A DNA stretch of 60,000 nt from Takakia lepidozioides (GCA_030704615.1 CM060731.1:2544001-2604000), one strand, 5' to 3'. Positions 11,493 to 22,578 are shown, counted from the first letter of the stretch. Notes: generated by a model from the sequence alone, not told the origin. Program-made: numbers and translations.

Positions 11493-12150
11493 CTAATGGA
11501 AATTCGGCGCCGAATATCCATACGCCAGCGATCCGACTTACCAGCTGGATGGAAATTCGGTGCCGGATTTCCATCCATCCGGGATTCAACTTACCTGCTG
11601 GATGGAAATTCGGCGCCGAATTTCCATCCATCCGGGATTCGAATTACCTGCAGGATGGATATGCGGCGTCGGATTTCGATCGATCCGGGATTTCACTTAC
11701 CTGCTGGATGGAAATTCGGCGCCGGATTTCCATCCATCCGGGATTCAACTTACCTGCTGGATGGAAATTCGGCGCCGAATTTCCATACATCCGGGATTCG
11801 AATTACCTGCAGGATGGATATGCGGCGCCGGATTTCGATCGATCCGGGATTTCACTTACCTGCTGGATGGAAATTCGGCGCCGGATTTCCATACATCCGG
11901 GATTCGAATTACCTGCAGGATGGATATGCGGCGCCGGATTTCCATCGATCCGGGATTTCACTTACCTGCTGGATGCAAATTCGACGCCGGATTTCCATCC
12001 ATCCGGGATTCGAATTACCTGCAGGATGGATATGCGGCGCCGGATTTCGATCGATCCGGGATTTCACTTACCTGCTGGATGGAAATTCGGCGCCGGATTT
12101 CCATCCATCCGGGATTGCACTTACCTGCTGGGTGGAAATTCGGCGCCGAA
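11493..12150. repeat. 53-bp palindromic satellite, right arm (inverse orientation)
   Basis: These are the same monomers as the left arm but reverse complemented: CATCCGGGATTCGAATTACC, then TGCAGGATGGATATGCGG or TGCTGGATGGAAATTCGG, then the GGCGCC palindrome. Core boxes at 11612 and 11665 show the same 53-bp period. All three forward frames stay open for over 200 codons, which shows the lack of stop codons in the monomer rather than real proteins. Confidence 0.9.
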
Positions 12151-12890
12151 TTTCCATCCGGGGGCTGGTCTCTGTCGGAGAGGTGCCGGCCTCTCCGCCG
12201 CTCTGTTGGATATTCGGTGCCGAATTTCCGTCCGGCGGTTGAAATATGACGGCCAGGTGCCGACCTCTCCCCCCTCCCCAACCGCATTGGAATGGCCCCG
12301 GATTGAAATTCGGCGCCGTTTTCCCATCTGGGGAGGTTTTTATGTCGGCCAGTTTTCAGTCTGACACCCCGACAAGACTTCCTTGGGGGGGCCCGGATGG
12401 AAATTCGGCGCCGAATCTCCATCCAAGGGATGCTCTCTGTTGAACACGTGCCGACCTCTACGCCCGAGGCGACTTCATCCGGGCGTCCCCTGTTCGATAT
12501 TCGGTGCCGAATTTCCGTCCGGGGGTTGAAATGTGACGGCCAAGTACCGGCCTCTCCCCCCTCCCCGACTGCATCCGAACCGCCCCGGATGGAAATTCGG
12601 CGCCGTTTTTCCATCTGGGGATGTTTTTATGCCGGCCAGTTTTCGGCCTGACCCCCCGACACGACTTCCTTTACCTGCTGGATGGAAATTCGGCGCCGAA
12701 TCTCCATCCAGGGGATATTCTCTGTCGCACACGCGCCGGCCTCTACGCCCGAGGCGACTTCATCCGGGCTTCCCCTGTTGGATATTGGGTGCCGAATTTC
12801 CATTCGGGGGTAGTAATGTGACGGCACGGTGCCGGCTTCTCCCCTTCACCCGTCATCATCCGGACGGCCCCCCACTTTCTGACTGCATAC
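12151..12890. repeat. Higher-order repeat of about 290 bp with GGTGCC/GGCGCC palindromes
   Basis: The phrase GATATTCGGTGCCGAATTTC recurs near 12207 and 12497, and a variant near 12778, giving spacings of about 290 and 281 bp. Each unit includes a TGACGGCCAGGTGCCG-like segment, C-rich CTCTCCCCCCTCCCC, and a TTTTTATGTCGGCCAGTTTT-like segment. The palindromes persist, but the 53-bp rhythm is lost. It forms the right edge of the satellite, next to the MULE-like gene. Confidence 0.75.
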
Positions 12891-13107
12891 CGTTGGCAGT
12901 TATTGCGCAAAGACCAGGGGCCGCATTCCGGAGACAAGGTTCATTAACACTCTGACTGTGGATTTTTGAGATAGTTGGCTCCCTGGATTTGGATCAGGCT
13001 TCGTCGCTCGGACAAATCGGCATCGCATTCATTCCCATCGCTGCATCCCCCTTCTACCAGGGAGCTTCCCCGCACTCCATCCTGGGAGTCTTGTGTGCAC
13101 ATCTCCC

Positions 13108-15195
13108 ATGGCGGAAAACCCGAGCGCTACAGTGTACTGCCCTCCTCACGAGCATAGAGCTTCATTTCCGTGCAGAGGGGACACCTGCCGGGTGATGGAG
13201 AAATATCTGTGCGTTCGATACCACCTGAAACCGGGGTCGGTTTTTTTGGAGGAGGAAAGGAAGGACTCTAACGGCCTTGTTGTCGACAGTATTGTTGTGC
13301 TCCACGATGATTTCGGCGATGGCAGGGAATGGCGAGTTCCACCATTGGACAGCGTCATATACAGGGCTGTTGGGGACTTCATTTGCCCGCCAAATGCACC
13401 TTCTATTCTGGCGCCTTCCACGAAACAATCCGCGAATCAGAGAGTGGCTACCTCAAAGAGAGAAGTCCGCAACGAAGTAAATCCAGAGCCGAACCCATCC
13501 ATGAAGACGAGCCAGAACCGGGTTGTTCACAACCTGTCCGACTCAGACGAGGTCATGGAAGTTCCGAGGTCGTCCTGGAGATCAGGCAAGTCCTCAATGG
13601 ACGTCAGTGGAGGAGGGAGTCATATTCCCAGCACGAGCACCGCAGTTCGATCTATTCTTGAAATTCTGCGAGGGCTTCACCTGGAGGGACACCGGTCGGA
13701 GCCTGGCCGGGCTGGACTACAGCAAGTTCGCAATTAAATCGGTTACATGCCTTCCCGCCGACGTCGACGGTAATATCTTCTTTGAGTTCCCTCCTCGGGC
13801 GGACTACTCGAGGGCGTCCGGAATGTTGACAGATATGGATAGAAAACATGACAGTCATCCTTGGTGCGTTACCAAAACCACCAGCATGAAGATGCTCGAT
13901 GGTGTGCGGGTGCGCTACGTTGTTTGTGCGGGCGCGTTGCGGTGTTTCTCCCCAACTTGCTTCCACTTTAAATCCAGAGGTCACAGGAACGAGACCGATT
14001 GGACAGGCACAGCTCATCAACCATTTTGAGCTCAGGAGAAGGTTCCGAACTCCACATTTAAGTGTGCGCATTGCAAAGAACCACCACATTGCATGTCTGT
14101 TTGTAATGCCAAGCAGTTCTATGTGTTGCATCGTTTCCCTGACCTCACCCGAGCTTGCATACACGTTGGTTCCCATTGTCACAAATTGGCGAGGGGGAAC
14201 TCGCGGGAGGCTGCCCACGAAGCAGAGCAGCTCGTTCAGGAGGAGGTTAAGTTGAGATCGGGTGCCAAACCCAAACAGATACAGCTCCAAGCCGCCCATA
14301 AGATGGCATTGGCCAGAATTATGTCGGAAGACGGCTCCGATAGAGTTCCTCTCGACGAGAAGGAAATGGAGGCATTGCTGGAGTCGGTGTCCCACGTATG
14401 TTCACCGAATGTCCGAAACCACATTGTCTCATGCAAACAGAAAATTGGGCGCGGCTCGGATATGCACTCCATTCTGGAGGTGAAGCGACGATGTGGATAT
14501 GACTACATTCATGGAAGTAGGTTTCCAGGACAATGGACTGAGGCAGATCGTTGTTTCGTATTCAAAATGTCCACGTGTGGACCTGGCAGCGGCGTCGAAC
14601 TGGTTGACAGGATGACGAGTAGGAACTTGTCAAACAGTTTGGTCATGTTCGACCATATCAAGTGAATTACAAATCACCAGTGGGTGACAATGGGTGCACA
14701 TGTCTACGACACCCACTGCAGGATGCTAATGACAATTGCTATTTGTGAGATGAAAGGAGAGGACACACAATCGGAGATGCTTCTTTGGCAGGGAATAAAC
14801 GAACAGATGGCCAAGGCGGGATTGCCCCCTCCGAATTTCCGTGGTTTCATGGCAGACAACGCACAAGCAAATTGGGCTGCCATTCGAAGGGTGTACGGGC
14901 AAGACCCCAATGTTCCCATGGAAGGCAAGGAGAGATCTTGTGGGTTCCATTTTCTGCAAAGCCTTTCGCAGTACACAACCAGGCTCGTGGCGCCAGATTT
15001 CAGAGAGGAGCACCGTTCCATGTGCCTTGCGTGGAAGCGCGCTCCTACCTTGGATGATGCAGAGACACAGTTTGCATGCATACGGGCTTGGTGGACATCG
15101 TCAGGTGTTGTAAGGAAATCAGACGAGGGAGCAATGGTCAGTTGGCTAGCATGGTGGCATTATCGTTTCCTCCAGTTCGGCGACTATATGCGGGA
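13108..15195 (+). pseudogene. MULE-like transposase, N-terminal region and catalytic core
   Basis: I chose the ATG at 13108, giving a product starting MAENPSATVYCPPHEH. The first frame runs to about 13650. A frameshift then leads to a frame with FLKFCEGFTWRDTGRSLAGL, a Cys/His-rich stretch (CAHCKEPPHCMSVC, about 14065-14105), ACIHVGSHCHKL, FDHIK, HVYDTHCRMLMTIAICEM, GFMADNAQANWAAIRRVYG (probable second catalytic Asp), CGFHFLQSL and WLAWWHYRFLQFGDYMRE. These match the order in plant MULE-type transposases. In-frame TGA codons lie at 14027-14029 and 14663-14665. The coding ends at the palindromic block after 15195, so the SWIM zinc finger normally found C-terminally is missing; an unrelated copy of such a region lies on minus at 32170-33336. 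Confidence 0.65.
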
Positions 15196-15229
15196 GGTGA
15201 GTTGCACGTCTGAACATGCTAAGTCCGAA

Positions 15230-15420
15230 CTGGCTAAGTCCGAACATGCACTGGAAAAATGGCGCCGAATTACCTGTCATGAGGGGACCTATAGCCGCGG
15301 AATTCGTTCCCATTTTTCGCCAGAGAGACCTATTACCGCGAAATACGTCGCCGTTTTTCAGGTTACGGACCCTATTACCGCGAAATTCGGCGCCATATTT
15401 GCACATGTCGCTGGGAATTG
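15230..15420. repeat. Degenerate palindromic repeats
   Basis: Three loosely repeated segments contain GGCGCCGAATTACC, GCGGAATTCG and CGCGAAATTCGGCGCC, preceded by two copies of GCTAAGTCCGAAC. They are decayed relatives of the 9.1-12.9 kb satellite and abut the broken end of the MULE-like frame. Confidence 0.6.
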
Positions 15421-15589
15421 GCATGAGCGGAAGACGAAATATCATGAGCACAACTGTCAAAAATGCAATTTTCCCTTCAAGGGGCCGATTAATATATTTG
15501 TTTTTCCTGACACATTGCATTAAATTATTGTTTGTTATTGTTTTTTTTTATTGTTTTTTATTGTTTTTTATTTTCGAAATTTGTACTTC

Positions 15590-15668
15590 TGCTCATGAAA
15601 ACCGATTGTGTTACTACTCTGCTCATGCCGCTCATGCCACTCATGCTCATGAAATAGCAAACCTCCCT
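15590..15668 (-). repeat. CATGAGC-rich terminal repeat, right copy
   Basis: Reverse complement: TTTGCTATTTCATGAGCATG followed by further GGCATGAGC units and a final CATGAGCAG. It is in inverted orientation to the copy at 8926. A further CATGAGC pair is found at 15422-15450, so the right terminus may be compound. Confidence 0.6.
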
Positions 15669-15732
15669 GAAAACGGAACGGAGTGCATTTGCAAAAGCAT
15701 GGCGGAGGGGCGGTCGTAGGCGCAGATCCCCG

Positions 15733-16527
15733 GTGGAGTACCCCACAACAATGGAGGAGCTGCAGCCCTTTACAGTGTGGGTCAGATCTGCAATTGCAGT
15801 GTACGCATCAGAGAACGAGGACCCAGATGAGGGCATGGTGAGTCTGTCATTCCCCCCAGGGCTGATTGCCACTTCGTACCGGTCAATGAAAGCATATGGC
15901 AATCACTATAGAGTGGACGATGCCAACACCAGCCTCCTTGTGACTTATGACAACGGAGTGGCATCATTTTTTGAACAAGAGAGTAGGAGCTGTGCACGAG
16001 ATCAGAATCCAATTTCATGCCATGTGCAATATGTAGGAGTGATCAAAGAGATCCTTAAACTAGACTATGGTCTTGTGAAGCCAATTCTATTCCGTTGTTC
16101 TTGGGTAAAAGCCAATATGGTAGGAGAGAATGCCACCATGAAACGGGATGAGTACGGGTTCCTCCTTGCTGATTTCAGAAAAATGCTACCACAAGATGAA
16201 GAGCCATTCATCTTCCCATCGCAAGTTGAGCAAGTTTTCTTTTCAGATGACACCCATGCGCCGGGATGGAAGGTGGTTCTTCACAAGGACCCCCGGGCCA
16301 AACGAGTCGTGGCCGACGTCCATGATCTGGACCTAGGGGAGAATGCCGACCACGAGGGTCTGAGGGAACCACAAAATCTACCAGATACGGCCGAACCAGT
16401 CTCTTTGGAAGGAGCAGTTACCTTTAATGAGGAAGACATTCCAGGGTTGGTAATTACCGCAAGGCAAATTGCAGATGTGGGTAGTGAAGGGGAAGATTAT
16501 TTGGATATAGATAGTGAGCCCAGCTGA
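15733..16527 (+). CDS. CACTA transposase C-terminal region with DUF4216-like domain
   Basis: The 264-residue frame reads FTVWVRSAIAV, then SYRSMKAYGNHYRV, TYDNGVASFFEQ, and the DUF4216-type block VQYVGVIKEILKLDYGLVKPILFRC. It ends in an acidic tail and TGA at 16525. In CACTA tnp2 proteins this region follows Transposase_21 and DUF4218, so it is probably the displaced end of the gene at 5716-8640, cut off by the 8.93-15.67 kb insertion. No in-frame stop interrupts it. It could instead be a second CACTA copy; a junction test would decide. Confidence 0.75.
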   Translation: MEYPTTMEELQPFTVWVRSAIAVYASENEDPDEGMVSLSFPPGLIATSYRSMKAYGNHYRVDDANTSLLVTYDNGVASFFEQESRSCARDQNPISCHVQYVGVIKEILKLDYGLVKPILFRCSWVKANMVGENATMKRDEYGFLLADFRKMLPQDEEPFIFPSQVEQVFFSDDTHAPGWKVVLHKDPRAKRVVADVHDLDLGENADHEGLREPQNLPDTAEPVSLEGAVTFNEEDIPGLVITARQIADVGSEGEDYLDIDSEPS

Positions 16528-17354
16528 ATCTCAGTGTCCATTAAGCCAGCAGCTCATAGACGAGAGCTATGCTAAGGACTCTTACTGTCCTTAGAACCCA
16601 TTTTGTACAGTCCTGCAAGCGCGCAAGGGCGAGACAGTTAATAGTATCGATAATGTCCCGGTATGTGGTCTGTACTGTCTTGTGAACAAACCTTTTTTTG
16701 TTCTACCAATATTGTTTCTGACATGTGAGGAGAGGATCGTCTTCATGTATGGGAAGTAGACGTGAATGTGTGCATGCATTTTCTGGCCCAGCTGCATGCT
16801 TTCCAGGAACAAAGACCAGTGGAATGGGGGGTGTCTCCAAAGGAGCAGGACCGAACGACACCTTTTGTGCTTCCCTTGCTTTCCTTCTCACCGTTGTTGC
16901 ATTCTCCCACCTGCCCAACAGCAGCACTCTCGAAGCAATAGCATGACATATGTTGCAACATGGTCTTCTTCACCAGCGAATGAGCTTTTTTGCTACATGT
17001 ACTGCCACGTCCACATTAACGTTGATCCCTGCAAGCACTTGGCAAGACACCCCAGAGCCGCAAATCCAGCAACCACCACAAACACATCTAACTGATTGTA
17101 GTGACACGGGAATAGCTCATTTGTAGAGGAATTGAACCTCCAGCCAAATGAATGGCTCTGCCCCTTGTAGCACAAGTGCGATGCAAAAACAAGGTGAGTA
17201 CAAAATGAAGAAGCACTTACGAGGTCCCCATCCCTCGGATGGGCTCCCACTTGTGCTCTGGAACTGTGCAGGCCTGACTAGCACCAAATTGCATGAATCC
17301 TAAGCCTGAATGTCAAATGCAGGTTTATGTCGCGATGCAGCACGCCATCATCTA
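16528..17354. other. No gene recognised
   Basis: Frames are short and lack motifs. This stretch lies between the end of the CACTA gene and the RPL27e exons. It could hold the CACTA 3' end and the lost last exon of the RPL27e locus, but I could find neither. Confidence 0.45.
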
Positions 17355-18226
17355 ACCTGTAGTTTCCAGTTTCACTGGTGTCACAACTGCCTTCAAGTCA
17401 ACATCAAAATTAAGTCCACCTATGCGCAAATCGCAGAATGTCTCATGACACCATCTGCCGCCGCTGGTTTGGCATGATATGATTGTAGTTCACAACCTTA
17501 ATGAACGCTTTCAGCCTTGACCTCTTTGCGATCTTCTTCTGTGACTGCTTCTTCATAATTTATGAAAGGGAAAAGCAGCTACACATCAAATTCTTGCAAG
17601 TACAGGGGGGTACTTAGGCCTCCTTGGGAGAAAGAGTGCCATAAACACAGACACATCCTTAAATGTAAAAATTGGAGAAGCGAACGTCTGGTGGCAATAA
17701 CTGCCTAAACCAGAATTATACTCCATTCCAGCGCACATGTAAAGGGTCGGATGATAACTCGGAATCCCAGTTGGAGATAATGAGACGAATACATGACTAT
17801 CTTGCGAGTTTCAACTTTCTTGGAGATAGTTTCCAGTTTCTCTGGTGTCACAACTGCCTTCAAGCTGGGTTTAGAGGAATTAAGTCCCACTCGCAAATGC
17901 AGAATGTCTCCCTCATCTGCGTGGGGAAAATGGGGTTTGGCATGATATGATTGTAGTTCACAACCAAAGGGCATATTCTTCAGCCTTGACGTCTTTGCGA
18001 TCTTCTTCTGTGACGCCTTCTGCATAACTTGTGAAATGGAAAAGCAGCTACACATCAAATTATTGCGATGCCACTCAATGGCACTATGAACGTTTCGAGC
18101 ATGCTGTCAGAAAACTAGACGGGCAAAAACCCAATTCAGCAGCCTCACCTTGCGTGGATACTTGGGAATTGATGCCAGAAGGGCATGCCCATATGCGCGC
18201 TCCATCGTGCCTCCATCCAGCACATT
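17355..18226 (-). pseudogene. RPL27: Ribosomal protein L27e (60S) gene fragment with duplicated exons
   Basis: On the minus strand an exon at 18226-18149 encodes NVLDGGTMERAYGHALLASI followed by PKYPRK, with CAG acceptor and GTGAGG donor. Two downstream copies of the next exon start at 18019 and 17550. Both are preceded by AG and both in phase 0. The 17550 copy encodes KKIAKRSRLKAFIKV and VNYNHIMP, the signature of eukaryotic L27e. Further downstream LKAVVTPEKLET (about 17880-17836) and LKAVVTPVKLET (about 17400-17355) match the following L27e segment. The 18019 copy has a one-base insertion after SRLK and is frameshifted. The first exon and the C-terminal exon ending in the usual KLRF were not found. 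It is a partial or broken host gene with a roughly 240-bp tandem duplication. Confidence 0.75.
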
Positions 18227-18895
18227 CTGTAAATGATGAATGACCAAGACCCCGATGTCACACCGTTATGAGAAGCCACTACGCGCGCTCACAGTATACG
18301 AAGGCCTTGCCGTGTCAGGATTTCCATTCCCATGTCCCGCCATGTCCGACGCAGCACTTGCATCCTTGTCTCTGCCAGGTGGAGGCAGCACGTATTAAAA
18401 TATCTATTCCCCCAAGGCCACATTTTGTTTACCTCTTTTTGTGAAAGCCACGTCAGCAAATGTGCTGCCGAGTCATGGGTGCAATGAATGCGCAGTGGTT
18501 CATGGAGTCGTTGAGTCGACTACATATTCACTTTAATGAATAAATATCTTTATTCCATTAATCGAATTAGGAAAGAAAATTTGTAGTCGCATGTGCAGTA
18601 ATTACAACCACTTGTAATTTTGGCTTTTTCAAATTTTATGTATTTACACAATTCGTAAAATAGCCCGGAATTCTGCTACGACTCCGGAGTCGTTGACCCC
18701 ACTTCTATCTGCCGTCTGAAATGCCCCCGTGGGCCCACATTGTCTGTTTTGACTCTCCAGTAGTCCCGTTTACTACCAAGTGGTTCCCGGAGTGGTCGCG
18801 GACATGCAGTCGAATCGGAAAAGACACGAATGCTTCTAGTGCCCTTCACTGCTCTCTTTCCATCTCCTGACGCCATGCTCCATCCTCCAGCCACT
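18227..18895. other. No gene recognised
   Basis: Upstream of the L27e exon the minus strand should hold its first exon. A weak GKAF(V) resemblance near 18300-18320 is not enough to call it. The rest is AT-rich (18530-18660) or short frames. Confidence 0.4.
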
Positions 18896-19500
18896 TCACT
18901 TGTTGCCACTCCACCTGCATCTTTGTCTCCAGCACACCACGCTCAGCTCACAGTTGGTCCGCATCAGCACTGAATCCTCCTCCATGACACCATGTCGTGC
19001 TGTGGATTCCACAAGTGCCCGCGACAATGCAGTGATCTGTTGTACTACTGACGTGGCCTGCAAAAGTTGCACATGGCTGTCATCCAAATCAACTCGTAAA
19101 GCAGCTAGCTCCTCCTTTTCCAGCAAAAGGCGAGTAAGACGAGCCAGCTGTTCCTCCTTTGCCTGCAACAAACCCTTGACCCTAGACGCTTCTGTTTGAA
19201 GTGCCTCGACAGATTTCTGAGCCGCCTGTAGTTCGACGTCTTTCTCACTGACGACCAGTTTTAAACTAGAAAAGTCAGACTTAACATGCTGGAGCTCTAA
19301 CTTCACCTCAACCAATTCTGCCTCCTTGAGTTGTAACAAGAGTTGTGTGTCAGACAATGTGGGGTCCCTTGCTGGACCTCCCTCTCAAGTGACTTGACTA
19401 ATGACATGGATTCCTGTAAAACCGCCTTCTCCTTCACCACTACTGCCTGCAACATGTCAACTTGGTTCTTGACAAGCTACCGCTCCCGCCAAGTAGAATC
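18896..19500 (-). pseudogene. Coiled-coil protein fragment
   Basis: The minus-strand frame from 19357 is a long heptad-rich helix. It has repeated Leu/Val at a/d positions and many Glu, Lys and Gln, for example LKEAELVEVKLELQHVKSDF and LLQAKEEQLARLTRLLLEKE. It ends at 18896 in a Cys/Trp/Arg-rich tail. The helix continues upstream in another frame (VKEKAVLQESMSLVKSLERE, about 19440-19380), so a frameshift lies near 19360. I do not recognise the family. It resembles the coiled coils of retrotransposon Gag or accessory proteins, but cellular origin is not excluded. Confidence 0.5.
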
Positions 19501-20200
19501 ATCAGCTCTGCAGGTCACGGTGAATCCAACAATATACCTGCAAGCCAGCATGGGCTACAAGCCAATGGCCCTTCTTGAGTTGCAACCCAACGGACCACAC
19601 AAGTTGGGCACGACTGGCCTACTGGGTGTTCAGCCTGCCCAAGCGCTCAGGCAGCAGGGCTGCCAGGGCCCCCGCGCGCACCCGCCACCACAAACAGGGA
19701 TAACTCCACCCCAACTGTTTGCACTTCGTGATCCAGCCACTGCCAGCCACTCCCGACTGTTTTGGGTCCGAATCCAAAAGCTTACACGAGTCTCGTCTCC
19801 CTCCGTCCAAGTGAAAGAGAGTAGGGAAGCCAACTATCAAAGTCTTCAACCTCCACACCTCTTGGTTTTCAAACTCACGAGCAGAGACGACAACTAAATC
19901 TGCGCGCACAGCCCATGGCAACAGCAGGGCCAGATGGACTCCTGCCCCAAAATATATATTATAATAGTGCTAAAACAAACATTGTATCTAGCTTAGCACC
20001 AGCACACTAGATAACGCTCATCTCTCTCGAGTGATAAACAGCTAAAGGACACACACTCCCAACACAAGAAACATGAAATCCATCGCTATCACTCTTTAAA
20101 ATAGAAGTCAAGCCAGGGGCACCCCAAGCTATGGGGACTCCACCCCACAACAACTTATCCTCCCATCATAAGCACACTCAGTTCTAAACGATGAAGGAGC
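19501..20200. other. No gene recognised
   Basis: The plus-strand open frame over 19343-19897 has no motif and overlaps the coiled-coil antisense. From 19940 the sequence is AT-rich with no structure that I can name, up to the hairpin cluster at 20201. Confidence 0.45.
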
Positions 20201-20354
20201 TCGGTCGCGCAAGCTCAACTTGAGAGAGATGAGCTGCGCGACCGACGCTCTCGTGAAGATAAGACGGTTCAGGTGTCAAACTAAACTTGACACCTGATTT
20301 AACACTTGACCTAAATCCAAGTGTTAAATACAAATAACTAGCTTTATTCTAGTT
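20201..20354. repeat. Cluster of four successive hairpins
   Basis: Four inverted repeats follow each other. Stem TCGGTCGCGC(A)AGCTCA pairs across 20201-20217 / 20230-20245. CAGGTGTCAA / TTGACACCTG is at 20270-20279 / 20287-20296. TAACACTTG / CAAGTGTTA is at 20300-20308 / 20318-20326. AACTAG / CTAGTT is at 20336-20341 / 20349-20354. They lie just upstream of the chromovirus fragment. The role is unknown; they may be the terminus of a small foldback element. Confidence 0.75.
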
Positions 20355-20386
20355 AGTTTCACACTGTGCTTATTTAACTTGACAGG

Positions 20387-20809
20387 TTGAACATCAAGAA
20401 TTTCCGACTACCTCCGGAAGTGAGTCCAAAGTTTGTACCTCCGTATGCGGGACCCTTTCGCATCCGGAAGGTTATGAATGAGGATGTGTATGAATTGGAG
20501 CTGCCGGCAAACAGCAAGGTGCATCCAGTATTCCACGTCTCCCTTTTGAAGCCTTACTTCAAAGATGAAGCGCATCCGAATCGGCATCAAGTGTTGCGTC
20601 CGCCACCTGTGCTGTTGGATCATGAAAATGAACCTGAGTACGAGGTGGAGGCAGTACTTAAGTCGTGGAGGTTCAAGAACCGAGAAACGAAGTATCTCGT
20701 CAAATGGAAGGGCTATCATCATGTGGAGGCATCTTGGGTGCGTGCCTCAGAAATGGGAAACGCATCCGAGGCGGTTGCAGTTTTCGAAGGACGACCTCAA
20801 AAGCGTTAG
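20387..20809 (+). pseudogene. Chromovirus (Ty3/gypsy) integrase C-terminus with chromodomain
   Basis: The frame reads FVPPYAGPFRIRKVMNEDVY, then VHPVFHVSLLKPYF, then a chromodomain: YEVEAVLKSW, KYLVKWKGYHHVEASWV. This is the normal end of a chromovirus Pol, where the chromodomain is thought to steer integration to marked chromatin. The aromatic residues of the chromodomain (Tyr, Trp, Tyr) are present. The upstream integrase core is missing. It is followed at about 20825-20855 by CCTTGGAGCGTGGGGGAGGA, a typical chromovirus polypurine tract. Confidence 0.85.
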
Positions 20810-20855
20810 AAGCGTTGATGGGGACATCAACCTTGGAGCGTGGGGGAGGAAATGC

Positions 20856-22560
20856 ATGCTTAGCCCGGCTTAGCTAGCTTAGGAATCCGATTGCAAAAAC
20901 TTGTATTGTACAAAAATTTGTTATAAAGGAAATGGGTTCCAAATGTTGTGCGCCCTATTTTGTTTGGAATGGTGATGCATGGTGTGGTTGGCTAGTGTGT
21001 AGAATGAATGCTAGCTTACAAAGTGGGAGAGGTAAATTGGGTTAATCGTGTGTTTGCGCAGTGCCGAAATCGGGTGACTCCCATCCAAGGGGCAAGGAAA
21101 CTTGCGCCTTCTTTAGGAGTTCACGTGCTAGTGCGCACCTGGCGCGTGCGCATACTATAACTGCGCTACTGAGGGGGTTGCTTTGTAGTGCGGGCTAACG
21201 CGGAAGCTACGTGCTTCCGTTCACGTACTATAATCGTGTAGCCTCGGGACGAAGTCGTAGTGCGGCTTCGGCGTGTTCCCGTACCTCAGGCCAATATTCC
21301 AAGGCGGACCCAATTGTAGTGATTGGGGCGCGCGGTTGGTTCAAGGTTATCTTCCTAGTCAAAGAGGGTTCGAGGTGAACCCTTGCTCAAGGTGATGCCA
21401 AAAGCGGCATCATGAGCGGTCGCAAGCAATGTTGTTGCAGTAAGGCGATTCGATCCTCGGGGAGGATCGTCCCTTGGCCTTGAAGTAGGCCAAGAAGAGT
21501 GCACTGGGAGGAGGTTGAGAGGCTCCACCCTTGGCCGGGACTTGGAGGAAGTCGGCCGAACTAGCTAGTGGAGACTAGAGTCAAGTGTGGGGTTTGGTTC
21601 TTTGCCATGGGACGCCATGGTATGGAAACAAACTCCTTGATGTGGGACGCCACAACTTGGATGTTCGTTTCCACAAAATGGACAAGCTGATGAGGACATC
21701 GACTCCCTGTTGGTAGGGGTGTGTGTCGCGGCCCTTTGCCTTGAGGGCAAGGGGGTCGGGACACAAGAGGGGCTGCCCCTGTGGTGGGGACAGTGGCAGC
21801 GATAGGTATGGGGGGCTGAAGCACCCTTGAGTGCCCAAGGCACTCAAGGAGGCGGAGGCGCTCACTAGGTGGAGCCCGCACACCGGGTTGCGGTGGGGGT
21901 GGCTCCACAAGGGGTGGTGGTAGCTTAGCGGGACTTAGTGGGGGTGGCATAGGACTCACCCTGGGGCAAAGACCTCGTGGTGGGAGTCGTGGGGAGTCTT
22001 GGGACTCATCACGGTCCATAGGGACCGGGGTGGGTGGGCCAAGACTCACCGCGACTCATCACCGGGAGTCGAGGGTGTTCGTGGTGGTTCGCCATAAAAT
22101 GGCATGGTTTTTGGTTTGTGAAACCCCCGCGGACAGCTACAAAAGTATATATAGGGAGTAGTAACCCCGAGAACGGTGCAAGCCCGTTGGTGACCAAAAA
22201 CTAGTGAGTAAGCAAGCGAGCCGGAAAGCGACCAAAGAGTGGGGAGCTGTTCCGGACTGCCAACTACCAAAGGGAATTCCGCTGGTTCCAAACCGTTGGA
22301 GGGTTCTTTGGGACATCAAAGGGGGACCATTATGCCTGATGAGAGGGCAAACAGGCTGAAACGTGCCCTCACCACATTGTCCTTGACCCATGGAGGATTT
22401 GACCGACCATCAACCCAAAAGGACCTCTTGTGTGTGTTGTTTGTCTGTAGTCAAGTAATGTCGGATTGCAATCAACCAATTGGTCTGTGAGAACCACTAC
22501 GGTGCAGCTGAGCAGGCAGGGATTGAAACACGGCCTACTAAGACCTGCAAGCTGACTCTC
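20856..22560 (+). repeat. Candidate chromovirus 3' LTR region
   Basis: Directly after the polypurine tract comes GC-rich noncoding DNA with a TATA-like box near 22146. A 220-bp piece of it (21723-21943) recurs at 39480-39699. An LTR starting near TGCATGC (20860) is plausible, but I could not define its right end and no second LTR is in the window. Confidence 0.45.
22140..22155 (+). promoter_or_regulatory. TATA-box-like element in the candidate LTR
   Basis: AAAAGTATATATAGGG lies downstream of a G/C-rich stretch within the region taken as a chromovirus LTR, where the U3 promoter would be expected. Confidence 0.35.
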
Positions 22561-22578
22561 CCAAGAACCTTGTAAACA

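Noticed and set aside
10634-12364. Many overlapping open frames of 100-290 codons on both strands (products rich in RRRISIHPGF and GWKFGAEFPS)
   Set aside because: They are translations of the 53-bp palindromic monomers, which lack stops in all frames. The same happens at 39.7-40.8 and 46.5-47.2 kb.
19343-19897. Plus-strand 184-codon frame
   Set aside because: Partly antisense to the coiled-coil frame, no motif.
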